A stretch of 64,000 bases of DNA from Fictibacillus arsenicus. GTDB lineage: Bacteria; Bacillota; Bacilli; Bacillales; Fictibacillaceae. The translations under genes and the position numbers were made by a program. Where the stretch lies: the NCBI RefSeq assembly GCF_001999465.1, contig NZ_MQMF01000002.1, positions 806,001 through 870,000 of the forward strand, read 5' to 3'. Of the stretch, positions 23,936 to 32,215 are shown one piece after another. A model generated the notes under the pieces. It was not told where the DNA came from and did no database searches. It saw only the letters and a list, made by a program, of their open reading frames with translations. Position 1 is the first letter of the stretch, and each line of letters starts with the position of its first letter.

Positions 23936-24823
23936 CTATTTTCTGCGTTCTTTTTTCTTTTGGTAAGATTGAATCCCTTTTGTATAGTCTAGCTTCTCAA
24001 AGAAAGGCTCTTTTCCTGGCTGAGCACCCAAAAAAAGTGATGTTGGGCTTGCCTCCCAGGCAAGTTCCATCAGCTGTTTCCCAATCCTCATCTTTTGAAA
24101 TTCAGGAAGTACTAGAATCTCTGAAATTGTTCCAAAAAAATAACCATCTGTTAGAATTCGAACGCAACCAACTAATCTATCGTTCTGCCAAGCTGTTATG
24201 TTCATTGTTTTCTGTAGGGCAATGTGTGTAAGTGTTTCATTGTAATCACCTTGCCAAACTCCGTTTACTAATAATAAAAACACTTCGGCAGTTAACGAAT
24301 TATCATTCATGACATACTTAATATCACCTTTTAGTACTTGATCTACACCCAAACTCTTCTGCAAAACGATTTCATCACGAATTGGAATTCCGTTCTCAGT
24401 TGTAAAAGGAATTTCGGGTTTACTCTTTCTTGCTTGCTCAACTGCATTTACCAGTACTTCTACAATTTGATAACCTCTCTTCTGATAAAAACTTAAAGCA
24501 TGTAAATTATCATTTGTAGTGATGACTTTAATTTGTGAAATACTTCTTTTCTGTGCGATTTGTTCCACTTTATCAATAAGTGAAGACCCTATCCCGTATT
24601 TCTCTACTAAACTATCTAGGGAGATAATCTCACATATTTCTGCGTGAAATATATATGTAATAAGACCTATGATTTGCTCTGATTCATTTAAAACTGCAAA
24701 ACCATCTAATTCATTACATTGAAACGTTCCGCTTGAAATAACCATTTCTAAACTTCCCCAATGCTTGATAAAAAAACAATCAATTTTTTCTTTGTCCAGT
24801 ACTGAGGTTGGTACGATGTTCAT
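23936..24823 (-). CDS. Tandem two-domain GNAT acetyltransferase
   Basis: 295 residues carrying two GNAT units. The first (residues about 1-130) has SLVEKYGIGSSLIDKVEQIA and NDNLHALSFYQKRGYQIVE. The second (about 155-290) has DRLVGCVRILTDGYFFG and VLPEFQKMRIGKQLMELAWE and ends LGAQPGKEPFFEKLDYTKGI, like the small phosphinothricin/YhbS-type GNATs. Fusion of two such domains may allow intramolecular dimer-like packing. The ATG follows AAGGAG and lies inside the 3' end of the interrupted hydrolase gene (stop at 24780), so it was likely translated with it. Acceptors are unknown. Confidence 0.8.
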   Translation of the reverse strand: MNIVPTSVLDKEKIDCFFIKHWGSLEMVISSGTFQCNELDGFAVLNESEQIIGLITYIFHAEICEIISLDSLVEKYGIGSSLIDKVEQIAQKRSISQIKVITTNDNLHALSFYQKRGYQIVEVLVNAVEQARKSKPEIPFTTENGIPIRDEIVLQKSLGVDQVLKGDIKYVMNDNSLTAEVFLLLVNGVWQGDYNETLTHIALQKTMNITAWQNDRLVGCVRILTDGYFFGTISEILVLPEFQKMRIGKQLMELAWEASPTSLFLGAQPGKEPFFEKLDYTKGIQSYQKKKERRK

Positions 24824-25727
24824 TGAAATGACTCCTTAATTCTTTTGTATTCAAAAATTCTAAAGTTAATCTTAAAAATTTCTCTGTTTCCTCCATTTCA
24901 GGAAAGTGGGCACTATTATAAAATAACTCCAAGCTGCTGTTGTTGAGCTCTTTATCTATTATTTTTGAAACACTTAATCCTGTGTTTCTATCATGTACCC
25001 CATTAATTATTAAAGTCTCGTTTTCTATCTTCTTTAGTCGATGTAATAGTGGTACATTAGGTGGACTTTAATACAATGCTTTCATCATTTGTCCTGTGTT
25101 CTGTAGACCGCTTTTATTCCAAAGCAATCTATTTTGTTCAGCCACACTTTGATCTTCAAACAAAAATCTATCAACAGTCTTTGTATCTACGATTGACCAC
25201 ACTTCATTATATTTATCTTCTATCGATTTCTTTTGTTTTAGGATTGTTTCAATTCTCTCTAGAAGAATTCCTTCAGCAACAGACATGAATCCCTGTATCT
25301 GAATAAGCTGCTGTATATTTGAATACATTAAACTTGGACCAGAAATCACCAGCTTATAAATGTCATTTGGAAAGGCATAAGCTATTTCAAGTGCTAACTC
25401 TCCTCCAAAGGAGTATCCCAGCAAGTCCGCCTTTTCTATTCCCAACAAATCTTTCAATATTTTAAAATCAGACACAAGTAAATCAATCGAGTAGTTATCA
25501 GCAGATTCTGGCTTGTCACTTCGTCCTGATCCTCTTTGTTCGTAATACACAACTGTTCTCTCTTTAGAAATCATGCGTCCAACAGTTCGTTCAAAATTAT
25601 AGTGATTACCGCCTGGCCCTCCATGGAGAAGAATTAAAGGTATTGTTTTGTTTTCATAACCATCAATCTTTACCCAATGATTGATCCCACTAATACTTAA
25701 TATATATTCACCATTATTAAATTTCAT
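24780..25727 (-). pseudogene. Alpha/beta hydrolase (proline iminopeptidase-like) with internal stop
   Basis: The N-terminal 219 codons encode an alpha/beta hydrolase with the oxyanion-hole HGGPGGNHYN and nucleophile elbow GYSFGGELALE (Ser about residue 98). A TAA at 25068-25070 interrupts the frame after MMKALY. Exactly in frame behind it another 95 codons continue the fold (SPPNVPLLHRLKKIENETL, LIINGVHDRNTG and NSAHFPEMEETEKFL). They supply the missing catalytic Asp (VHD) and His (AHFPE), ending at 24780. The truncated product would lack two of three catalytic residues, so this is a nonsense-mutated gene unless there is a sequencing error or readthrough. Confidence 0.8.
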
Positions 25728-25737
25728 AGAGCACCTC

Positions 25738-26853
25738 TTAAAAAGACCGAACTGGCGAAATCAGATGCAAGTACGGTGATTCTTCTTTCGCAGATTCTAT
25801 AACAATCGGTTTCATCGAACCACTGAATTTCACCTTGATTTCTCCGTCGTTAATCGTCTTTAAGGCATCCAGCAAGAAATGACCGTCTACTGATATCTTT
25901 AAATCAGACTCTCCTTCCATCGCCTTTATTTCTTGAAGTTCCTCAATACTCCCCATTTCCGATGAGCCAGATGAAATAGCCAGCTTATGCTCATTTATAC
26001 TTAGCACTACATTATTGTTCTTCCACTCTCCTGCAAACAAGCACGCACGGTCGATTCCTTTAATCAGTGTCTCTTTGCACAACACGAGGGTCGTTTTTAC
26101 TTCATTCGGAATCAGAACAGAGGTATTTGGATAATGACCTGCAATTAATCTTGAATATAAGGAAATCTCATTAGTTTTAAAATGGATATAGCCTTCCGCT
26201 GACTGGATCTCTACCATGCCAGAATAATGGTTTACGAGTTTGGCTAGTTCATCTATGCTCGATTTCGGAACGACAAAGCTTCCTTCCCCTGAGCTTTGGA
26301 TGTCACTTTTTTTGAATGCCAAGCGCTGTGAGTCTGTCGCGACCGAAGTGAATGAGTTCTCTGAAAAAATGAGATTCACCCCTGTCAGGACAGGTCTTGT
26401 TTCATTTCTTGCAGCTGCAAACCCTGTTGTTTTCACTGCGTCTTTCAATTCTTGTGCTGATATATGTATCGAGTCACCAACAATTATAGGAAGTGAAGGA
26501 TATTCTTCTGCATCAATCCCATTAAGTTTCGTACTGATTGTTCCTGCTTGTATATATATTTGATTATTATCCGTTTTAATATGAATTTGTTCTGGCAGTT
26601 TCTTAACAAGTTCAGTTAGATATTTTGCAGAGACAACGATGCTACCCGTCTTATTTATCTTAACTTTCTCATCAGTTACCGAAATGGTTCGTTCAATGAT
26701 AATGTCTGAGTTGCTGCCAATCAAAGTGATCCCGTCTTCTCCTGCAACAATCTTTATACCAGATAAAATAGGTAATAGTGTCCTTGATGAAACTGCTTTA
26801 CTAACATCAGAAAGAGCTTTGCTGAAAAGACTCTGTGCAATTATAAATTCCAT
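25738..26853 (-). CDS. dnaN: Second DNA polymerase III beta subunit (sliding clamp paralogue)
   Basis: A 371-residue three-domain sliding clamp beginning MEFIIAQSLFSKALSDVSKA. Its middle region carries AARNETRPVLTGVNLIF and VATDSQRLAFKK, both diagnostic of DnaN, and the C terminus is HLISPVRSF in place of the usual ILPVRTY-type ending that shapes the binding pocket. The chromosomal replicative dnaN lies beside dnaA; here neither dnaA nor recF is present, and the neighbours are a hydrolase and an AraC gene. It is therefore most likely an extra clamp, as in the Bacillus cereus group. Whether it serves repair or a specific polymerase is unknown. Confidence 0.85.
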   Translation of the reverse strand: MEFIIAQSLFSKALSDVSKAVSSRTLLPILSGIKIVAGEDGITLIGSNSDIIIERTISVTDEKVKINKTGSIVVSAKYLTELVKKLPEQIHIKTDNNQIYIQAGTISTKLNGIDAEEYPSLPIIVGDSIHISAQELKDAVKTTGFAAARNETRPVLTGVNLIFSENSFTSVATDSQRLAFKKSDIQSSGEGSFVVPKSSIDELAKLVNHYSGMVEIQSAEGYIHFKTNEISLYSRLIAGHYPNTSVLIPNEVKTTLVLCKETLIKGIDRACLFAGEWKNNNVVLSINEHKLAISSGSSEMGSIEELQEIKAMEGESDLKISVDGHFLLDALKTINDGEIKVKFSGSMKPIVIESAKEESPYLHLISPVRSF

Positions 26854-26966
26854 ATGTTACTTCCTTCCAATCTTTATGTCTACTTGATAATTCGACAAAA
26901 AATAGGAAAATCTTTTTTAAAAAGAAAAAAGACAGCTTATTTCAGCTGCCTTACTTGAACTTGTTC

Positions 26967-27854
26967 CTATGCTTTTACTTTTTGTTTTTTTACCGGAATA
27001 TAGATATCAATCTGTTTTTCATTACCCAGGCATTTTTCATCATACAACTCAAACTCAAGGGTCCCTTCCTGCTCATATCCTGAATTCGGAAACCACTTTA
27101 AGTAGATTTCAACCCATGTAGACTGGATTGTTGATGGGAAGTTTTCTTCTGTTGCTTTAGGAGTAGTAAAAACAGCATACTCTTTTTCAGGGAAGCTTCT
27201 GTATGTTAAGCCTTCAGGAGCCGGTGTCTCTTCCGCCACTTCCATTCCAATGATATATACGAACTCACCTGTCGTCATGTTGTAGTCTGTACAAAGCCCG
27301 AGTTCATTTCTGTTAAGAGGATTTGGTATTTTTGCGCCTAGGTTGTTTTGAATATAATGCTGCCAGAACTTTGGGATTTCACTGTTGTTTTCGCCATCAA
27401 TATTTCGTGTTTTCAGTTCATATCCGATCAGGTTGAACGCAGGTTTCGTAACTAATTTCATTTCCATTGAAATTCCTCCCATAAAACTGCTCATATTCAG
27501 GTAAGCTTTTTGATGAAGAGACCTCGGAATAAAAGTCATATTCCTGTACTGTCTTGGCGAGACCCCAAAGAACTTCTTAAAAGCACGATTGAACGACTCC
27601 TGGTATTGAAACCCAAGATCGAGTGCGATATCGATCACTTTCTCATCAGAATCCATTAATCGGATGGCTGCATGCGTCACCCTTCTTTTCCGCACATAAT
27701 CCATGACGGATTCTCCTACGAGAAAATGAAACACCCGATGATAGTGAAACGGCGAGAAGCAAGCGAGCTCTGCAAGCTCCTCTAATGTGATCCGTTCGTG
27801 CAAGTTCTCCTCGATGTAATCTAATGTCCGCTGAATACAAACCTCATAATCCAT
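26967..27854 (-). CDS. AraC-family regulator with effector-binding domain
   Basis: About 295 residues from an ATG at 27854 behind TAGGTGG. The N-terminal tandem HTH of the AraC family occupies residues 1-105 (LEELAELACFSPFHYHRVFH and GFQYQESFNRAFKKFFGVSP). The rest (from KLVTKPAFNLIGYELKTR) is a GyrI-like/AraC effector-binding domain ending KQIDIYIPVKKQK. This order (HTH first) is like Rob/SoxS-type and BmrR-related multidrug regulators, which sense hydrophobic compounds. No efflux gene is adjacent, so its target is unknown. Confidence 0.87.
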   Translation of the reverse strand: MDYEVCIQRTLDYIEENLHERITLEELAELACFSPFHYHRVFHFLVGESVMDYVRKRRVTHAAIRLMDSDEKVIDIALDLGFQYQESFNRAFKKFFGVSPRQYRNMTFIPRSLHQKAYLNMSSFMGGISMEMKLVTKPAFNLIGYELKTRNIDGENNSEIPKFWQHYIQNNLGAKIPNPLNRNELGLCTDYNMTTGEFVYIIGMEVAEETPAPEGLTYRSFPEKEYAVFTTPKATEENFPSTIQSTWVEIYLKWFPNSGYEQEGTLEFELYDEKCLGNEKQIDIYIPVKKQKVKA

Positions 27855-27950
27855 CTCTTCCACCTACCCTGCTTCTATCATATCCACGAACAGCTATTCG
27901 TTCTTAACCTTTTTTGCTAACTTCTTCTAAAATGTATTGTACATGAGTTC

Positions 27951-28055
27951 AATCCAAAAGTTTTATAGCTGAATCCAAAAGTTTTTGTATGTTATCCACG
28001 AGATTGGGACTAGAATCCAAAAATTTTTGCTGTTTATCAACGAGTTTACATTCCT
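27951..28055 (+). repeat. 21-bp-period array, AATCCAAAAG core, copy D
   Basis: Units start at 27951, 27972, 27993, 28014 and 28035, each exactly 21 bases apart: AATCCAAAAGTTTTA, AATCCAAAAGTTTTT, TATCCACGAGATTGG, AATCCAAAAATTTTT and TATCAACGAGTTTAC. The last six bases of each unit vary freely. It lies between the AraC gene start and the HAD gene end. The degenerate units approach the AATCCCACG core of arrays B. Confidence 0.8.
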
Positions 28056-28115
28056 TGACATTGTGTGACCATTTTAGAAAGTAAAACCATTCAATCTAAA
28101 ACAAGAACTAGCACG

Positions 28116-28796
28116 TTAATGATATGCTAGTTCAACTTGATCAAGAAGTTCTAATGGATGATTTAATTTCGGGAATCCTTGAATCTTTTGACTAAAAGTT
28201 TCGGGTAAAAACCAAGTGGCATGATAAGATTTTAACCCTGCTTCAGCTGCACCTACTAATTCGTTCGATCCACCATCGCCAATGAATATAGCTTCTTCTC
28301 GTGTTACCGCAAGTTTCTTACATGCTATATGATAGATTGCAGGACTTGGTTTTGCGACCTTTACTTCATAGGAAAAAACTACAGTATCAAAATAGTCTGC
28401 TAGTTTACTTGTATTCCATGACGAGACTTCTTCTGGTGCACAATTTGATATCAAACCAAGTTTCATGCCTTTTGCTTTAAGGGTTGCGAGTAATTCTATA
28501 ACTTCTGGATGCATTTCTTGAAAAGGCACTGTCTTTGCCCAGACTCTCTTTTGATGAACTTTCTCGATCAAATCAGGATCTATAGACATGCCGTGAGAAT
28601 TCAAGATATCTCTCAATACACTCGCATGATCAGGAAAGGTTCCGTCCATCCGCAGTTCTCTTCTACTATCCCACTCGTTTTTAAAAACCTTGGGATTCAG
28701 TCCAAGCTCATCTGTGGAATAAACCGCTTTTTTCTGATTGTTGTTCCACTCTGTGATAAGTGTTTCATAAAGGTCGAAAAAAACTGCTTTTATCAC
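28116..28796 (-). CDS. HAD superfamily hydrolase
   Basis: 226 residues with the four HAD motifs: motif I VFFDLYETLI, in which Tyr lies between the two Asp/Glu positions and the second acidic residue is Glu, motif II LGLISNCAPEE, motif III Lys in VKVAKPSPAIY, and motif IV FIGDGGSNE. An alpha-helical C1 cap lies between motifs I and II. The canonical DXDXT general acid Asp is replaced (DLYET), as in several subfamily IA phosphatase-like and dehalogenase-like proteins, so phosphatase activity is uncertain. It is monocistronic. Substrate is unknown. Confidence 0.83.
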   Translation of the reverse strand: MIKAVFFDLYETLITEWNNNQKKAVYSTDELGLNPKVFKNEWDSRRELRMDGTFPDHASVLRDILNSHGMSIDPDLIEKVHQKRVWAKTVPFQEMHPEVIELLATLKAKGMKLGLISNCAPEEVSSWNTSKLADYFDTVVFSYEVKVAKPSPAIYHIACKKLAVTREEAIFIGDGGSNELVGAAEAGLKSYHATWFLPETFSQKIQGFPKLNHPLELLDQVELAYH

Positions 28797-28868
28797 AAGA
28801 AAGTCCTCCTATTTAAAACACCTTCGCATAAACACTCGTATCTCTTAGTATAGTGGTTGACCCAACAG

Positions 28869-29374
28869 CTAATGAGTCATTTCGATGAATCCCTCTAATG
28901 TAAAGCCTAATCGTTCAGGTATCGCAGCGCTTCTTACGTTTTTCGTGTCACAGCGGATTTCAATCCGGCGGGCTTTTAATTCATTAACTGCGAAATCAGT
29001 AATTCCTTGAACCGCTTCTTTCACATATCCTTTTCCAGAGTGACGCGAATCGATCCAATAGCCGATCTCAAACTTCGGAATGGCCCAGTCAATCCGGTGC
29101 AAACCAGATGATCCAATGAGTACACCTGTTTCTTTTAAGAAAACGAGAAGACGCAGATCTTCTCTCTTCAAAAATTTCAGATGTGCTTCTCGTATATTTA
29201 CTTCAACATCTTCTTCTGTCTGATCTATTATGGCAAAGGGCAGCCTGGTTTTAGATCTTCGATAGAAGCATTGATCGCTTCAAACATTGCCTTACCATCA
29301 CCTGGCTTCGGCATACGGATCAGCAGTCTATCTGTTGTAAATTCTGTTGGGAAGTCTAATAGTATCGGTTTCAT
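28869..29374 (-). pseudogene. Degenerate GNAT acetyltransferase gene (frameshift, short C terminus)
   Basis: One frame from the ATG at 29374 (behind TGGAGG) encodes a RimJ/RimL-type N terminus (EFTTDRLLIRMPKPGDGKAM) and stops after LKPGCPLP near 29230. The next frame continues the fold without a gap (LPFAIIDQTEEDVEVNIREA, then SSGLHRIDWAIPKFEIGYWI and RHSGKGYVKEAVQGITDFAV). It ends at 28869 with LEGFIEMTH, about 20 residues short of related proteins. One missing base near AAACCAGGCTGCCC (about 29242-29251) explains the break. Two defects suggest a decaying gene, though the first could be a read error. It lies between the HAD and sigma factor genes. Confidence 0.72.
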
Positions 29375-29392
29375 CGTGTTCCTCCAATTATG

Positions 29393-30256
29393 TCAGCTGA
29401 TATGAGATAATTTATCGGGATTTGCTACCCAGTATATCTTTTCAATCAAGTCGTCTTGGACATGAAGTGAAAGCACGCCATAGACCTGGCTTTCTATATA
29501 CAACACGATACCAGGGTCACCGTTAACCGTTGTAAATTTGAAGGAGAAATCTTCAGTTGTTTTAGCCAAGATTCCCATATAAAAACGGGAGATTCGTTCT
29601 GCACCAAGAATCGGGAATAGAGCCGCTTTTGTTTTCCCTCCGCCGTCTGATAATAGAGTCGCATCAACGGCTAACAAGCTTAATAGTTTACTAACGTTTC
29701 CTGTAATAATCGCTGAAACAAACTGTTCTGAGAGCGCGTGCGCTTTAGCTGGCGTTAATGGATCAGATCGTCTATGATTCCCAACTGCTTTTTTCGCGCG
29801 GTGATAAATCTGTCTGCAGTTTGTACTGCTCTTCCCTACCACATCCGCAATGGCGTCATAGTCATATTGAAGAGCCTCACGCAGAAGGAATACGGCACGT
29901 TCCGTTTCTGATAGCTGTTCTAACAAAAGCAAATAAGCCGTGGAAAGAGATTCCTTCATGATATAGTTTTGGGCTGGATCTTCCTTGGAATCTATTAAAA
30001 GTGGTTCAGGAAGCCAAGGGCCTGTATATGTTTCCCGTTGTTTTTTTGCTGATTTCAATAAATCGATACAGCGGTTGGTCACAATTTTACAAAGATATGC
30101 TTTCGAGTTCAGAACGTGTTCCGTTGTTGTCTCACTCAGGGTAATATAGGCTTCTTGAACAATATCCTCTGCATCCTGCACACTTCCTAACATTCGGTAT
30201 GCCAATGAAAATAACAAAGGACGATGTGTCGTAAATAATTGTTCCGTCTCATTCAT
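29393..30256 (-). CDS. ECF41-group RNA polymerase sigma factor (SigJ-like)
   Basis: 287 residues: sigma-2 region (LFSLAYRMLGSVQDAEDIVQ), sigma-4 region (ETERAVFLLREALQYDYDAI), and a fused C-terminal SnoaL-like domain (residues about 165-285). The interdomain WLPEPL and the DGGGK motif are the ECF41 hallmarks. In this group the C-terminal extension replaces an anti-sigma factor and modulates activity. It begins two bases after the stop of an oxidoreductase gene, the type of partner that ECF41 factors are encoded with. A sequence matching the ECF41 promoter consensus precedes that gene, predicting autoregulation. Confidence 0.9.
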   Translation of the reverse strand: MNETEQLFTTHRPLLFSLAYRMLGSVQDAEDIVQEAYITLSETTTEHVLNSKAYLCKIVTNRCIDLLKSAKKQRETYTGPWLPEPLLIDSKEDPAQNYIMKESLSTAYLLLLEQLSETERAVFLLREALQYDYDAIADVVGKSSTNCRQIYHRAKKAVGNHRRSDPLTPAKAHALSEQFVSAIITGNVSKLLSLLAVDATLLSDGGGKTKAALFPILGAERISRFYMGILAKTTEDFSFKFTTVNGDPGIVLYIESQVYGVLSLHVQDDLIEKIYWVANPDKLSHIS

Positions 30257-30258
30257 CG

Positions 30259-31548
30259 TTAAGCCTCCCTCTGAACCCTCTGAGCTCCATATTTCTCGAT
30301 TATGGCATAAGCTGCCCTTTTACTGCTGGCAAATGCTGCGTCCACCAACATTTCTCCATGTCCTGTTCCATCTCCTGCTATATAGAGCCCTGGAATCTCA
30401 GGAATAGATGGACCAAAATAATGTCTGTCATTCACTGTGATGGTATCATGGACAACAGTCATTTGTGGTAGAAATTGTTGAGCAATTACGTTCTCTCTCC
30501 ACCCTGGCTGCATAAGATCCATGACTTCTTCAAGCTCTTGTTTGTGAATCTTAGGATCGCAATTTTTTTCAGTTCCCAGATATTTAATAAGCTGCAGTAC
30601 TGCCGATCCATTTTTACTTAACATTGAAGCTCTGGAGTGATTCGAAAATAATATGTGCTGATCCACAGCTATTGCAAAGTTATGGTTCGGATTGGGAAGA
30701 TGATGTAATGCTACATCCAAACACGCTGCATAAACGGGTTGTGCCTGTTCCTTCCATTTCTGAAGCATGGTTTGTTCAGCTCCTCTAACAAGTTTACACG
30801 TATTTTCTGGACCAGTTGTCACGATAACGGTTGGCACTTCGAGCTTTTCTCCATCTGTAAAATGAATATGCTGCATTTCTTTACAGTCTATAGAAACAAC
30901 GGTTTTGTTTGTCAGGATATCCACACCATTTTCTTCAGCTTTCCTTCTTAAATGATCTACTATCGTCTGCCACCCACCGTCTATATACAAGACACCTTTC
31001 ATACCAAGTTGAACTTGTTTTATTACAGCACTTGCTGCTTGCTGATCCGGATCTATGCAATAGGTAGATGTCCTGCATAGTGCATAGAACACATGTCTTA
31101 CCATTGGATCTTTAACCTCTGTTTCTGCCCAATTTCGCAATGTCATCGGTTTAATGGAAGCGGCTTTTATTTTCCGAAGTTTTATCATTAATTTGCCAAG
31201 TTCCATTTTTCCTGACCACGATAATAATTTCGTCTTTAACATGCTGCTTAACGAATCTGGCAATTCTAAGAGTCCGTTGCTCCATATGGCATATCCTTTC
31301 GTATCGGGAACATTTCCAGAAACGTTTATCTCAAGTTCCTTTAATATTTCTTCTGCTGCTCCGCCTCTATATAATGCATGACCTCCAAGGTTAAATAGTG
31401 CACCGTTTCGATTAACGGTTTGAGCCCGCCCTCCAAGTTCTTTTCCTTTTTCAAAAATAACCACAGATAGTCCTGCTTTAGACAGGTACACCGCGGCTGC
31501 CAATCCAGAAACCCCGCCACCAATAATCGCTGCATCGTATTTATTCAA
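30259..31548 (-). CDS. FAD-dependent oxidoreductase, ECF41 partner
   Basis: About 429 residues from a TTG at 31548 behind GTGGTGA. The N-terminal dinucleotide-binding fold AAIIGGGVSGLAAAVYLSKA, followed by FEKGKELGGRAQTVNRNGA, marks the amine oxidase/phytoene desaturase group. The C-terminal FAD segment is PGLYIAGDGTGHGEMLVDAA. ECF41 sigma genes are typically accompanied by a carboxymuconolactone decarboxylase, oxidoreductase or epimerase (COE) gene; this is the oxidoreductase. It and the sigma gene form a tight operon. Substrate is unknown; the family oxidises C-N or C-C bonds in lipophilic or amine substrates. Confidence 0.87.
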   Translation of the reverse strand: MNKYDAAIIGGGVSGLAAAVYLSKAGLSVVIFEKGKELGGRAQTVNRNGALFNLGGHALYRGGAAEEILKELEINVSGNVPDTKGYAIWSNGLLELPDSLSSMLKTKLLSWSGKMELGKLMIKLRKIKAASIKPMTLRNWAETEVKDPMVRHVFYALCRTSTYCIDPDQQAASAVIKQVQLGMKGVLYIDGGWQTIVDHLRRKAEENGVDILTNKTVVSIDCKEMQHIHFTDGEKLEVPTVIVTTGPENTCKLVRGAEQTMLQKWKEQAQPVYAACLDVALHHLPNPNHNFAIAVDQHILFSNHSRASMLSKNGSAVLQLIKYLGTEKNCDPKIHKQELEEVMDLMQPGWRENVIAQQFLPQMTVVHDTITVNDRHYFGPSIPEIPGLYIAGDGTGHGEMLVDAAFASSKRAAYAIIEKYGAQRVQREA

Positions 31549-31579
31549 TCTAATCACCACTTTCTGATTTTACAAACAA

Positions 31580-31606
31580 GACGAGAAAGGGTTAGGTTTT
31601 GTGACA
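31580..31606 (-). promoter_or_regulatory. ECF41-type promoter
   Basis: On the minus strand TGTCACA (31600-31606) and CGTC (31580-31583) are separated by exactly 16 bases. This equals the ECF41 consensus as I know it (TGTCACA-N16-CGTC) and lies 32 bases before the oxidoreductase start. Confidence 0.8.
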
Positions 31607-31707
31607 GAACACCGGAATTTGTTTACATAAAACTCCAAGGGGTAATGTTTTTATAAGGTAACTATTTTGATAGAAGTTGCCAAATCTGCATGAAAGGAGA
31701 TCACGTG

Positions 31708-32160
31708 ATGTTATATAAAAAGATTCTCGTAGCAGTTGACGGTTCAGAAGGAAGCTTCGTTGCCCTTCACAATGGCATTGAGATTGCCAGAAACACAGGT
31801 GCTGAAATAACGTTGCTCTACGTAACGAATGAGGTATCTCTGCCTTTGTACGGCGGAGTTTACCCTGTAGGCATGGCTAATACAACTGTTGAAGTGAAAG
31901 AGGCTGCCATTACCGAGCAAAGTCATGGAGAAGAAATCCTGAACAAAGCACTAAGAAGAATCGATCCCACGACAAAAACAACGTCAGCCATTCTGCATGG
32001 AGACCCGTCTGCGACAATTTGCTCGTATGCGGATACCCATAACATCGATCTCATCGTCATCGGAAACCGAGGCCATAGCGGATTTAAAAAATTATTCCTA
32101 GGCAGCGTCAGTCAAAAAGTCGTATCTGACGCACACCAGCCAGTACTTGTCGCAAAATAA
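31708..32160 (+). CDS. Universal stress protein (UspA family)
   Basis: A 150-residue single-domain Usp starting MLYKKILVAVDGSEGSFVAL at the ATG at 31708 (GTG at 31705 is an alternative); AAAGGAG lies upstream. The C-terminal IVIGNRGHSGFKKLFLGSVS is the G-2X-G-9X-G(S/T) ATP-binding motif, so it is of the ATP-binding subclass. These cytoplasmic dimers help survival under starvation or stress. The gene reads divergently from the ECF41 operon and ends in a strong terminator. Confidence 0.9.
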   Translation: MLYKKILVAVDGSEGSFVALHNGIEIARNTGAEITLLYVTNEVSLPLYGGVYPVGMANTTVEVKEAAITEQSHGEEILNKALRRIDPTTKTTSAILHGDPSATICSYADTHNIDLIVIGNRGHSGFKKLFLGSVSQKVVSDAHQPVLVAK

Positions 32161-32178
32161 TTAAAGCTAATACACGAA

Positions 32179-32215
32179 AGGAGCCCACTTTAACGAGAGT
32201 GAGCTCCTCTTTTTA
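32179..32215 (+). terminator. Terminator of the universal stress protein gene
   Basis: Eleven-base stem AGGAGCCCACT / AGTGAGCTCCT with one mismatch, then CTTTTTATT. Confidence 0.82.
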
